This document shows, piece by piece, positions 57,601-64,000 of a stretch of DNA of 64,000 nucleotides. Position 1 is the stretch's first letter, and every line of letters begins with the position of its first letter. Origin of the DNA: Corallococcus soli (GTDB lineage Bacteria > Myxococcota > Myxococcia > Myxococcales > Myxococcaceae); NCBI RefSeq assembly GCF_014930455.1, contig NZ_JAAIYO010000004.1, positions 310,001-374,000 on the forward strand, written 5' to 3'. The notes under the pieces were generated by a model. It had not been told where the DNA came from, ran no database searches, and was given only the letters and a program-made list of their open reading frames with translations. Both the position numbers and the translations under genes were made by a program.

Positions 57601-57686
57601 CCTTCGACGTGGGCTTCAACCTGGACCGCGACGAGGCGCTCAACGAAGCCCCCACGCAGTTCCACTTCAGCATCGGTACGTTCTGA
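54534..57686 (+). CDS. Omp85-family outer-membrane protein with seven POTRA domains (TamA/BamA-like)
   Basis: The start is uncertain: GTG at 54534 overlaps tamB by 76 bp and is the first usable start before the signal (LTAVLLLVCALPAVA). The mature protein has, by eye, seven POTRA repeats between about residues 50 and 640 (each strand-helix-helix-strands, e.g. LAQVTVRGNRVLTTGELLEASG and VHVGQVLLQGLKRSDPDVV). A C-terminal 16-strand-type barrel follows, with the conserved loop motif GSSSLRGFRED. The last residue is Phe (FSIGTF), as in most outer-membrane barrels. Coupled to tamB, it should act in assembly of outer-membrane proteins or lipids. It could be BamA or TamA; the neighbour favours TamA. 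Confidence 0.88.
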   Translation: MGQREQPGVVRKPRARAEAGLGGRVAALTAVLLLVCALPAVAADADDAPPSVMAVELHLPEGVASDGLSALVTLRKGQALTPGAVRRSVEQLFATGRFADVVATTQDVPGGVRLVFQLTPLPQLAQVTVRGNRVLTTGELLEASGLLEGGPLDPEELDTAAASVREAYQRKGYDAVSVQVEEQPVPAGGVAVTLVVEEGKPTRVRQVTFSGSPALPLPRLVEALGMKPGEVFDRARLDLGLERLRVLLREGRHWRAWVGPPTVVVEDSEASVAVPLAAGPAFQLRFTGTRHFPDSLLTRVVGYDGEEALDESVAARLGRRLEAFYRRRGFHDVRVRALEMIRPDGDLAVLGFQVEEGAPLRVTEVRFHGNAAVSSEALRAQLTNQVAVGETWPELDLPMREDPLETEGRGRRQGTSVVSPPDPSTVYVEDLWLEAVDAMTTAYREQGFASALVTFRGLKVDMVRHTAEADFDVEEGPRALLRDTAFEGLPPEVDPSWVTVMLPRDTPLSFERVEQAQAALERGLGREGYLFARVSNEVSVDGVGTSARVAFRVDAGPRVHVGQVLLQGLKRSDPDVVLAQLDLKPGAPLSVEALADAQRRLSRLGLFRQAEISLADPNRREASKDVLVTVQERPRIDGEVSGGYFLVDGPRITLDTAWRNLDGRGLNLLARGKVNYAGASAEALSSSRLPAGCDTGELSGEACETDLDGLSGLGGRGNLALSQPRLSFLAPQEIGARLDLIGERVHRPSYLSTRFAAVVGADWALASWVNVSLQYELENNRLRSRAGVLELVNRADQERLRYPYGDFALHSLRPSATLDFRDDPANPRRGMVLTTSVEFMRGISVHPTDVAGNRVPEFPIDGVKLSGSVSAYAPLGRRASVAVSARAGTIVPLTQGSQNIGSKLFYLGGSSSLRGFREDGVLPQDVREVLHQRLAACRAVITPAGCPDDLKAVISGQVPASQGGELYTLGKAELRVPAVAAVDLGLFFEVGNLWQDRTLFDPKVLRYAAGVGLRYVTPVGPLAFDVGFNLDRDEALNEAPTQFHFSIGTF

Positions 57687-57700
57687 CCGGAGGCCTTCGC

Positions 57701-58237
57701 GTGCGACCCGAACATCCGCGCCGTGGGATGGCTGGAGGGTGGGGCCTGGCCCTGCTGGGGCTGCTCGCGCTCGCGTGTCAGCACGGGCCGGACGCCTCCG
57801 CGAAGCCGCCGCGCCCCAAGTGGATGCCGCCGGAGGGCGCCTGTCCCCGGGGGGCGCAGCTCCAGATGGAGCGGCTGGGGCTGAAGACGGGGGACCGCAT
57901 CCCCGTCATCGTGGACAGCATCCAGGACCACCCGGGCCCGGCCCGGTACAACTACAGCTTCGTCATCGCGCTGCCGCAGGGGGCAGGGGAGGCGAGGCTC
58001 CCGGGCGCGCGCATCGGTGGACGCCTCTTCGTGACGAAGCACCGCGTGTTCGGCCGGTATGACCGCATCTTCACGCCGGAGAGCGGGGCCACGTCGGTGC
58101 CCTTCTGCGGCGTGCTGCTGGACTCGCGCTGGGACCGGGACGGCGAGGGGCTCATCGCGTACCCCAGCCCCATGAAGGGCTTCTCCGTGGTGCAGGACAA
58201 CACCGGCATCATCCTGGTGGTGGACCGCTACCCGTGA
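57701..58237 (+). CDS. Lipoprotein of unknown function (178 aa)
   Basis: The GTG at 57701 has CGGAGG seven bases upstream, better than an in-frame ATG at 57728. The signal GWGLALLGLLALAC ends in a lipobox cysteine (QHGPD after it). The mature part starts with a Lys/Pro-rich stretch, then a beta-rich domain with GDRIPVIVDSIQDHPG, FGRYDRIFTPES and a cysteine in SVPFCGVLLDS. I do not recognise the family. It lies 14 bp after the Omp85 gene and may be an accessory lipoprotein of that machine. Confidence 0.75.
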   Translation: MRPEHPRRGMAGGWGLALLGLLALACQHGPDASAKPPRPKWMPPEGACPRGAQLQMERLGLKTGDRIPVIVDSIQDHPGPARYNYSFVIALPQGAGEARLPGARIGGRLFVTKHRVFGRYDRIFTPESGATSVPFCGVLLDSRWDRDGEGLIAYPSPMKGFSVVQDNTGIILVVDRYP

Positions 58238-58249
58238 GGCGCGCGGGCC

Positions 58250-59458
58250 TCAGTCCACGTGGAGCGTGTAGCTCTGCTGGGTGCTGCCCAGCAGGTCCTG
58301 CACGCCGAGCATGAAGGTGAAGTCGCCCGCGACCGTGGGCTTGCCGGAGAGCACGCCTTTCTGCCTGTCCAGGAGGATGCCCGGAGGCAGCGCCCCGTCC
58401 TTGATGCTCCAGGTGAACGAGTTGGTGCCGCTGATGGTCTGGAAGACGTAGGCGTAGTCGGAGCCGACGCGACCGTCGGGCACGCCGCGCGAGAGCAGCT
58501 TGACGAACGCCGTGACGTCCGCGATGGCGATGGAGAGCGTGCGGGTGGCGCTCTGGGGCGGCGTGTCGCTGTCCGTCACGACCAGCGTGAAGGTCTGCAT
58601 CCCGTCTTGCTCCGTGGTGCCCTCGAAGCCGCCGTTCGCCGTCATCGTCAGCCCCGCCGGCAGCGACTGCTCCGGCGCGAGGGCGAAGCGGTACGGTGCC
58701 TTGCCTCCGGTGGCGGAGGCGGTCTCGGTGTAGGGATTCCTCCGGGGCGCATCCGCGAGCGGCGCGGGCCCCGCGAGGCGCAGCACGGACCGGACTCCCA
58801 GCCTCAAGCTGCCGCTGGCGCGCTTCACCGGAGTGCTTGAGTCGATGACTTCCACCGGGAAGAAGATGTCTCCCGCGCGCGAAGGGATGCCGCTGAGCAG
58901 GCCTCCGGTGCCGAGCGAGAAGCCCGCCGGGAACTGCGCCGTGGCGTTGAACGTGTAGGGCGGCGTTCCGCCCCGGGCCTGGAGCTGCGCGGAGTAGAAG
59001 ACGGTCTCGGTGCCCCCCAGCAGGAGGGTGGACTCCAGGGCGAGCGCGGGGGGGCCCGCGTCAGGCGTCGTGCCCGCGTCCGCCGAGCCCGCGTCCTCCA
59101 TGCCCGCATCCACTGAGCCCGCATCCACGGTGCCCGCGTCCTCCGTGCCCGCGTCCGCCGTGGTGCCGCCATCCTGCTCCGTGCCCGCGTCCTCCTCATT
59201 GACGGACGGGTCGCACTGGCGCCCTTCGCCACACGCCGGCAGGCAGCGGTTCTCCGAGGCGAGGCACGAGGTCCCGGAGGGACAGCCGCCCGGCGCGTCA
59301 CACGCGGCGAAGCGCGACAGGTCCGGCGCGAACGAGCAGGCCTGCACGGCAAGGAGCAGGGCGCCGAGCAACGTGGCCCGGAGCGTCCTCATGGCCGGCA
59401 CGACGCCGGGGCCCGACGACACGGCGTACGAACGCGCTGTGCGCTGTTGCGTCCTCAT
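58250..59458 (-). CDS. Lipoprotein with DAG-repeat linker and putative Ig-like domains
   Basis: Two starts are possible. The ATG at 59458 has a strong GGGGAG site (402 aa); the ATG at 59392 has a weak site but begins right at a standard lipoprotein signal (RTLRATLLGALLLAVQAC, 380 aa). The mature N-terminus has a Cys-rich part (GGCPSGTSC, RCLPACGEGRQC), then a tandem linker of Asp-Ala-Gly units (DAGTEDAGTVDAGSVDAG) common in myxobacterial surface lipoproteins. Three Ig/cadherin-like domains of the He_PIG type follow (GGTPPYTFNAT...LPAG; GGKAPYRFALAPEQSLPAGL; LPPGILLDRQKGVLSGKP). It probably binds ligands or proteins at the cell surface. Confidence 0.85.
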   Translation of the reverse strand: MRTQQRTARSYAVSSGPGVVPAMRTLRATLLGALLLAVQACSFAPDLSRFAACDAPGGCPSGTSCLASENRCLPACGEGRQCDPSVNEEDAGTEQDGGTTADAGTEDAGTVDAGSVDAGMEDAGSADAGTTPDAGPPALALESTLLLGGTETVFYSAQLQARGGTPPYTFNATAQFPAGFSLGTGGLLSGIPSRAGDIFFPVEVIDSSTPVKRASGSLRLGVRSVLRLAGPAPLADAPRRNPYTETASATGGKAPYRFALAPEQSLPAGLTMTANGGFEGTTEQDGMQTFTLVVTDSDTPPQSATRTLSIAIADVTAFVKLLSRGVPDGRVGSDYAYVFQTISGTNSFTWSIKDGALPPGILLDRQKGVLSGKPTVAGDFTFMLGVQDLLGSTQQSYTLHVD

Positions 59459-59555
59459 GGCCACTCCCCGCTGAATGAAGCGCGCTCCCCCACGAAAGGC
59501 GGCCTGCCCGGCCCTGGAGACACGACGGACGCATGGACCGTGCTCCACCGCATCC

Positions 59556-60305
59556 TCATGGCAGCTCCCAGACCAGGGACAGCGCGCCGCTGACGCCGAG
59601 CAGCGCGCTCACGCCCAGCAGCACGTTGGATGTACGCGCCTGCCTCCGGCCGTCCTGGAGCCGGGAGGCGAAGCAGTCCGTGAAGCCCTCACCGGACTCG
59701 GCGCACTCACCGCCGTTCTTCGACACGCGCGACTCCGTGCCCCGGGCCGCGAGCCCGAAGCCCACGCCCACCGCGAGCGCCACGCCGCCCGCGCCCAGCA
59801 ACACCTTGGGCAGCAGGCGCGAGCCGCGCGGCGCCGCCTTCGCGGTCCCCAGCGGAGCCCAGACCTGCTGGAGCGCCTGCCTCGCCCGGGCCTCCGCCTC
59901 GCCCGGGGTCGTGGCCGGCGCCTCGAAGTGCGCTCGCGTCTCCGGGCCGCGCGCATCCGTCACGGTGAGCGACACGCTGCGCCGCCCCCCCACGCCCAGC
60001 GCGACGCCGCGCACGAGCCTGCGCGCGCCCAGCGACGCGGCCTGCGCGTTCCGGCACTCCGTGTTGCCACACGCGGACAGCGACGTGCCCGACCCGCGCA
60101 GCCGCTCCGCCGTGTCCTCGCGCGACTCCAGGCACGCGTCGGGCAGGGCGGACACCGCTCTTCGCGTGGCGTCCTCCAGCGCTCGGGTGTCCGCGGAGCT
60201 CAGCGCCACGCGCTCGAAGGGCATGAGCACCACGCGCGTGTCCGCGTCGCAGGGCAGCGCCCCCCGCGCGAGCAGCAACAACAGTGACGCGGCGGACACG
60301 CTCAT
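59556..60305 (-). CDS. Membrane protein coupled to the caspase gene (249 aa)
   Basis: The ATG at 60305 overlaps the caspase stop by 4 bp. After a short signal-like start (SVSAASLLLLLARGALP) comes a TolB-N/FlgO-like domain: TRVVLMPFERVALSSADTRALEDATRRAVSAL, with cysteines in SACGNTECRNAQAASLGARRLVRGVALG. A linker leads to two C-terminal membrane helices (LLPKVLLGAGGVALAVGVGFGLAA and NVLLGVSALLGVSGALSLVW). The family is common in myxobacteria beside signalling genes; its function is unknown. Here it is the obligate partner of the caspase by operon structure. Confidence 0.75.
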   Translation of the reverse strand: MSVSAASLLLLLARGALPCDADTRVVLMPFERVALSSADTRALEDATRRAVSALPDACLESREDTAERLRGSGTSLSACGNTECRNAQAASLGARRLVRGVALGVGGRRSVSLTVTDARGPETRAHFEAPATTPGEAEARARQALQQVWAPLGTAKAAPRGSRLLPKVLLGAGGVALAVGVGFGLAARGTESRVSKNGGECAESGEGFTDCFASRLQDGRRQARTSNVLLGVSALLGVSGALSLVWELP

Positions 60306-61561
60306 GGCGCCAGGGCCGCGTCGGCTTCTTCCGACGGCGGCGTGAGCCCGAAGCTGGCCATGTAGCCCCGGTAGAAGCGCTGGCCGAAGGGCACCGAGAA
60401 GAGCTTGTCCCGGAACGCGTCCTCCACGGCGCCCCGGGCCGCCACGGTGGACTCGCGCCAGGGCAGGCCGCCCGCGTCCACCACCTGCGCGGCGTGGGTG
60501 AGGGTGAAGGCCGCCTCCTTCCCTGGGCCCCGCAGGTGGTAGCCCCGGCCCACCGGCAGCGACAGCACCAGCGGCCGCTCGCGCTCCTTGTGCAGCTCCA
60601 CCTGGCGGATGCCGCGCGAGTCCTCCACCCACAGCCGGCCCTCCAGGCCCGTGGGCACGAGCAGGTAGCCCAGCGCCGCGGCCTTCCCCTGGTCCGTCAG
60701 CGCGAAGGCGCGGTCCAGCGCGGGCGGCTGGATGTACACGCGCGGCTGCCCGCGCACGTCGTCCAGGCCCTGGCTGGCGGCGGCCACGAAGGCGCGCAGC
60801 TCCGGGTAGTCCACCCGCCCATCCCCGTTGACGTCCCCCGCGCCCGACAGCGCCGAGCGCACCATGTGGCTGAAGATGCCGGAGCGGATGGCGCTCCACT
60901 CGTGGCTCTCCTGCTCCGACGACGTGGACAGCACCACGCCCACCTGCGGGAAGCGCTCCAGCTCGCGCCCGCCCAGCAGGCCCTTCACCGCCTCCGCATA
61001 GGCGGGGCCCACCGGCAGCGCGCCGCGCGAGTGCACGAAGAAGTAGGAGTCGCACGCGTCGACGATGAGCTGGATGAAGGACGCCTTGCTGGGGGTGAGC
61101 ACGCGCGAGAACAGCGCCGTGCGCGTCAGGGGCCCGTCCAGCAGGCTCACCGCCCCCTCGCCCGCGGCGCCGCGCTTGCCGTGGCCCACGAAGATGAAGG
61201 ACAGCACCGGCACCTGTCCCCGGGCCCGGTCCTGGGCCATGCGGCCATTCAGCCGGGCGAGCGCGTCGTCCAGCGCGGCGTGCGTGGGGGGCCGCGTCTT
61301 CGCGGCGAGCCCCGGGTGCAGGGCCTGGGTGTCGGCGTCCAGCACGCTCAGCAGGACCACCTCGCGCGAGCGGGGCGCGAACAGCTCGTAGTACCGGGCG
61401 CCGTCGTCGTCCGCGTAACGTAGCGGGGCCTGGCCCTTCTCCGTGCCCGTGTTGCTGGCGACGATGAGGGCGTAGTGGACCTGCTCGGGGGCGGCGCTCG
61501 CGGCGGTTCCCACCAGGAGGAGCACACCCAGGGCCAGCGTCCTGTGGGAGGGCGTTCGCAT
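60302..61561 (-). CDS. Secreted caspase-like (C14) protease with an EF-hand
   Basis: The ATG at 61561 gives 419 aa and opens into a signal peptide (RTLALGVLLLVGTAASAA); an ATG at 61600 is also possible. Residues 28-235 are a caspase p20-type fold with catalytic His127 (FIFVGHGKRG) and Cys170 (QLIVDACDSYFF). Residues 243-254 form a perfect 12-residue EF-hand loop (DVNGDGRVDYPE), suggesting calcium-dependent activation as in metacaspases. The C-terminal part (about 270-419) is beta-rich (LLVPTGLEGRLWVEDS, LVLSLPVGRGYHLRG). It would act in the periplasm or outside. It is divergent from the sigma-factor gene. Confidence 0.88.
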   Translation of the reverse strand: MRTPSHRTLALGVLLLVGTAASAAPEQVHYALIVASNTGTEKGQAPLRYADDDGARYYELFAPRSREVVLLSVLDADTQALHPGLAAKTRPPTHAALDDALARLNGRMAQDRARGQVPVLSFIFVGHGKRGAAGEGAVSLLDGPLTRTALFSRVLTPSKASFIQLIVDACDSYFFVHSRGALPVGPAYAEAVKGLLGGRELERFPQVGVVLSTSSEQESHEWSAIRSGIFSHMVRSALSGAGDVNGDGRVDYPELRAFVAAASQGLDDVRGQPRVYIQPPALDRAFALTDQGKAAALGYLLVPTGLEGRLWVEDSRGIRQVELHKERERPLVLSLPVGRGYHLRGPGKEAAFTLTHAAQVVDAGGLPWRESTVAARGAVEDAFRDKLFSVPFGQRFYRGYMASFGLTPPSEEADAALAP

Positions 61562-61655
61562 GGAGGGGATGGCGCGGTGCGCCGCAGGAAAGGATGCCAT
61601 GGAGAACGTCCGACAATCCACTCGGGTCCGCTCGCGACAACATGCGGATGACGGG

Positions 61656-61672
61656 ACCGCGACGGTCGCGGT
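61656..61672. promoter_or_regulatory. Palindrome in the caspase/sigma-factor intergenic region
   Basis: ACCGCGAC-G-GTCGCGGT is a perfect 8-bp inverted repeat centred on one base. It ends 13 bp before the sigma-factor ATG within the 124-bp divergent promoter region, so it may be an operator for either side. Confidence 0.45.
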
Positions 61673-61685
61673 AAGCCCCTGAGGG

Positions 61686-62315
61686 ATGGAGTGGGATGAC
61701 GACACGCTGCGCCGTTTTCGCGAAGGCACCCCGGACGTGCTGGCGGACGTGTATCGCGCGCACGCCGAACCGCTCGCCCGCCTGCTCAAGGCCGCCGCAT
61801 GGCGGGGGGCCTTCACCCGCTTGAAGAACGCGATGGAACTGGAGAACACCTTGCTGGAGACCTTCGCCCGCGCCTTCGAGCCCCGGACGCGCGCGGCCTA
61901 CAACGGCACGCGCCCCTATGCCCACTTCCTGATGGGCATCGCGCGCAATGTCCTCCTGGAACAGTCGCGCGAGCGCGAGTGGGTGGGCCGGGACGCGCCC
62001 TTCGAGGGGCTCACCGAGGCGTCGGAGGAGGACGGCGGGCTGGCGGAGGTGCTGGAGGACCGCGAGGTGGAGACGCTGCTCGCGGTGTTCAAGGATGGAC
62101 TGTCGCGTGAGGAACACCGGCTGTTCGAGCTGCGCTTTGGCGAAGGCGTGGCCCAGGAAGACGCCGCCACGGCGCTGGGGCTCACGCGCATCCAGGTGCG
62201 GCGGCGGGAGTTCGGGTTGAAGTCCAGGCTGCTCGGGTTCCTCCAATCGAAGGGGTACCTGGAGGACCTGGAGACGCAGGGCTGGAGCTTCTTCAGGCGG
62301 CGGGGTGCACGATGA
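61686..62315 (+). CDS. ECF-like sigma-70 family factor
   Basis: The 209-residue product has a region 2 segment (DDDTLRRFREGTPDVLADVYRAHAEPLARLLKAA, then RPYAHFLMGIARNVLLEQSRERE) and a region 4 helix-turn-helix (LSREEHRLFELRFGEGVAQEDAATALGLTRIQVRRRE). There is no region 3, as in ECF factors. The longer spacer between the helices of region 2 is unusual. GAGGG touches the ATG, so the ribosome site is oddly close. The next gene, overlapping by 4 bp, is its probable anti-sigma factor. Likely targets are its own operon and perhaps the divergent caspase operon (inference). Confidence 0.85.
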   Translation: MEWDDDTLRRFREGTPDVLADVYRAHAEPLARLLKAAAWRGAFTRLKNAMELENTLLETFARAFEPRTRAAYNGTRPYAHFLMGIARNVLLEQSREREWVGRDAPFEGLTEASEEDGGLAEVLEDREVETLLAVFKDGLSREEHRLFELRFGEGVAQEDAATALGLTRIQVRRREFGLKSRLLGFLQSKGYLEDLETQGWSFFRRRGAR

Positions 62316-63097
62316 GCGACTGTGACGACCGTCGGGCGAAGCAGGCGATGAGCGCCCTCTTCCAGGAGGGCTCCCAGGGGCTGGACGCCGCCGGCTTCGA
62401 ACGGCTGCGCGAGCACCTGGCGACGTGCCCTTCCTGCCAGGACACCTACGACCGGCTGTCGCGCGTGGAGTCCGCGCTGGAGCAGCGCGCCCTGCCCCAG
62501 GCGAGGAGCGCGCTGCTGGAGCAGGCGCTGTGGACGCGGATGGCGAAGGCCGCCAGCCCCGCGCCCCGGCCGGCGGTGGTGGAGTCCCCGCGCCGGTGGT
62601 TCACGGCCCCCTGGTTCGTGCCCCTGTCGCTGGGCGTCGTGGCGGCCTCCGTGGCCCTGGTCGTCGTGGTGCCTTCGCTCCAGCGGGCGGAGCCCACCGC
62701 GCCGGAGTGGCAGGCGCGCTCGGCTGAGCCCGGGGTGGGGGCCTGGGGCGTGCGGGCCTTCTGCATCGCGCCCGCGGGCACGGTGCTGGCGGAGGCCCGG
62801 CCGGGCGGGACGCTGGCGTGCGCGGAGGGCCACGCGGTGCAGTTCAGCTACACCGCGCCGGAGCGCGTGCGCCTGTCGCTGGACGGGACGTCCGTGACGG
62901 GGGAGGCGCTGCACTTCTTCCCCCGCGAAGGCGCCGCCTCCGAAGTCGCCGCAGGCGTGGACGTCCCGCTGCCGTTCAGCACGCCGGTGCAGGGCGGGTG
63001 GCTGACGGGCCCCGTGCTGGTGCGCGCGAACTTCACCGATGCGCAGGGCCGCACGGTCGCGGACACGCTGGTGACGCTCACGCCCGTGGCCCCCTGA
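62312..63097 (+). CDS. Zinc-finger anti-sigma factor, single membrane span
   Basis: This 261-residue protein has a cytoplasmic ZAS-type zinc finger with His35, Cys39 and Cys42 (REHLATCPSCQDTYDRL), where ECF anti-sigma factors bind their sigma factor. One membrane helix lies at about 101-122 (FVPLSLGVVAASVALVVVV). A periplasmic beta-rich domain follows (QFSYTAPERVRLSLDGTSVTGE, FSTPVQGGWLTGPVLVRANF) that may sense envelope stress or the caspase. It overlaps the sigma gene by 4 bp, the usual arrangement. Confidence 0.85.
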   Translation: MSDCDDRRAKQAMSALFQEGSQGLDAAGFERLREHLATCPSCQDTYDRLSRVESALEQRALPQARSALLEQALWTRMAKAASPAPRPAVVESPRRWFTAPWFVPLSLGVVAASVALVVVVPSLQRAEPTAPEWQARSAEPGVGAWGVRAFCIAPAGTVLAEARPGGTLACAEGHAVQFSYTAPERVRLSLDGTSVTGEALHFFPREGAASEVAAGVDVPLPFSTPVQGGWLTGPVLVRANFTDAQGRTVADTLVTLTPVAP

Positions 63098-63106
63098 AAC
63101 GAACAA

Positions 63107-63136
63107 CCCCTCCCCCGTGCGAACACAGGGGAGGGG
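63107..63136 (+). terminator. Hairpin terminator after the anti-sigma gene
   Basis: CCCCTCCCC (63107-63115) and GGGGAGGGG (63128-63136) form a perfect 9-bp stem with a 12-base loop, 10 bases after the stop codon. There is no T-run, which is common for hairpins in this kind of genome. Confidence 0.7.
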
Positions 63137-63456
63137 CGGGAACTGCCGCGCCTTTGTGGGGTCCGAAACGACGGACGCAGCGCGGCGGTCCACTTCCTTC
63201 AGTGCCGGTGGCTCGCCTGGCGCGTCGAGGACGTCCTCGGGCCGTTCACGCCAGGCTCCGGCGATGGGGTTCGTGATGACGGGCGCGGCATCCGGGACGC
63301 GTCCTGGAATGAGGTGTCGCGAGGCGCCTGGCGTGGATCGCCGCCCCGCCGGATTCTTCGGGAGGGCAGGAATCCGGGGCCTGGCGACCTCCCGGCGATG
63401 ACAGTGTCTGGAGCCGGGGCGGCCGCGGGGTGGGGTGCCGGTATACAGTCCGCGCC
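63137..63456. other. Intergenic stretch with no recognised feature
   Basis: These 320 bases separate the hairpin from the acyltransferase gene. No reading frame has a plausible start, ribosome site or domain. TATACA at 63442-63447 could be a -10 box for the acyltransferase, but no matching -35 was found. Confidence 0.5.
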
Positions 63457-64000
63457 GTGTTCTACGCGTGTGTACGGGTGGTGGTGGCGCTGGCCCTGCG
63501 GCTCTTCTACCGGGTGAAGGTGAATGCCCCGGCGGAGGCGCCCTCCGGGCCGGTGCTCTTCGTGGGCAACCATCCGAACGGGCTCATCGACCCGGCGCTG
63601 GTGTTCATCCTCACGCCGCGCAAGGTGACGTTCCTGGCCAAGGCGCCGCTGTTCAAGCTGCCCGTCATCGGCTGGCTGCTCAAGGGCCTGGACGCGCTGC
63701 CGGTGTACCGCAAGCAGGACGACCCGGCGCAGATGGGGCGCAACGAGGGCACCCTGGACGCGGCCAAGGGGGCGCTCGTGAAGGGGCGCGCCATCACGCT
63801 CTTCCCGGAGGGCAAGAGCCACTCGGAGCCGGAGCTCGCGGAGCTGAAGACGGGCGCGGCGCGCATCGCGCTCAACGCCGCGCGCGAGGGCGCCGCGGTG
63901 CGCATCGTCCCGGTGGGGCTCACCTACGCGGAGAAGAACGTCTTTCGCAGCGAGGTGCTCATCGACCAGGGGGCGCCCATCGACGTGACGGCCTTCCTGC
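63457..64000 (+). CDS. Lysophospholipid/glycerol-phosphate acyltransferase (PlsC-like), cut by right edge
   Basis: The GTG at 63457 opens a frame to the end of the window (181 codons). After a short hydrophobic start (RVVVALALRLFYRV) the acyltransferase block I appears as VGNHPNGLIDPAL, with His and Asp five residues apart, as in the glycerol-3-phosphate/dihydroxyacetone-phosphate acyltransferase branch. Block II is DALPVYRKQDD and block III LFPEGKSHSEPELAELKTGAAR. It should acylate a glycerophosphate or lysophosphatidate at the inner membrane. The ribosome site is weak and the C-terminus is missing. Confidence 0.88.
   Translation, partial: MFYACVRVVVALALRLFYRVKVNAPAEAPSGPVLFVGNHPNGLIDPALVFILTPRKVTFLAKAPLFKLPVIGWLLKGLDALPVYRKQDDPAQMGRNEGTLDAAKGALVKGRAITLFPEGKSHSEPELAELKTGAARIALNAAREGAAVRIVPVGLTYAEKNVFRSEVLIDQGAPIDVTAFL

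Noticed and set aside
50452-57665. Open minus-strand frames of 1336 and 1096 codons opposite tamB and the Omp85 gene
   Set aside because: These are antisense shadows with Arg/His/Gln-rich composition and no motif; the plus-strand proteins carry clear family features.
59041-59190. Regular repeats resembling a CRISPR array or minisatellite
   Set aside because: The repeats are irregular, in frame and encode the Asp-Ala-Gly linker of the lipoprotein.
61924-63193. A minus-strand open frame opposite the sigma/anti-sigma pair
   Set aside because: The composition is Arg/His-rich and antisense to a convincing overlapping sigma/anti-sigma pair.
63199-63822. A 207-codon minus-strand frame at the right end
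   Set aside because: It is mostly the antisense of the acyltransferase gene and shows no ribosome site or domain.

Overview
The window is a very GC-rich (about 70%) chromosomal segment of a myxobacterium, most likely Myxococcaceae (Corallococcus or Myxococcus type). The evidence is the complete type IV pilus (T4P) cluster of the M. xanthus kind, including the group-specific pilG/pilH/pilI ABC system and a second PilS/PilR pair, followed by efp, accB, accC and a gene matching the polarity protein SgmX. Many lipoproteins, Asp-Ala-Gly linkers and start/stop overlaps (ATGA, GTGA) fit the same group. No tRNA, rRNA, CRISPR array, transposase or phage gene was seen.

Layout. (1) 1-6058, minus strand: a three-gene envelope operon. 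A 1061-residue membrane protein with two CapC-like modules (poly-gamma-glutamate synthase type) comes first, then an 879-residue anchored beta-rich protein, then a secreted protein that runs off the left edge. (2) 6300-11125: a lipoprotein with a possible zinc-hydrolase domain and a sedolisin (S53) lipoprotein on the minus strand, then a HEAT-repeat secreted protein and a HAMP membrane protein on the plus strand. (3) 11202-21628: mixed housekeeping and hypothetical genes. These are a cysteine desulfurase, a carboxypeptidase-regulatory-like lipoprotein, a DinG-type helicase fused to a DEDDh exonuclease, a cupredoxin, a proline-rich protein ending in an Sm/Hfq-like domain, a small lipoprotein, a REC-GGDEF diguanylate cyclase, trmB and ribF.

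(4) 21762-42498: the T4P cluster. pilB, pilT, pilC, pilS and pilR run on plus behind a good sigma-70 promoter. pilA, pilG, pilH and pilI run on minus, with a near-consensus sigma-54 promoter in front of pilA. pilD, pilS2, pilR2, pilM, pilN, pilO, pilP and pilQ run on plus. The genes together supply the motor ATPases, platform, alignment complex, secretin, pilin, prepilin peptidase and two NtrC-type two-component systems. (5) 42531-50684: a lipoprotein, a roadblock/LC7 protein, efp, accB, accC, sgmX and an ExeA-like ATPase. sgmX ties pilus assembly to cell polarity. (6) 50689-58237: tamB, a seven-POTRA Omp85 protein and a small lipoprotein, an outer-membrane biogenesis group.

(7) 58250-63136: a DAG-repeat lipoprotein with Ig-like domains, then a divergent module. 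On minus are a caspase-like protease with an EF-hand and a 249-residue membrane protein. On plus are an ECF-like sigma factor and a zinc-finger anti-sigma factor. (8) 63457-64000: an acyltransferase cut by the right edge.

The most promising less-described items are the duplicated-CapC operon, the Sm/Hfq-like fusion protein, the caspase/ECF module, the roadblock protein inside the pilus locus, and the inverted pilAGHI block.
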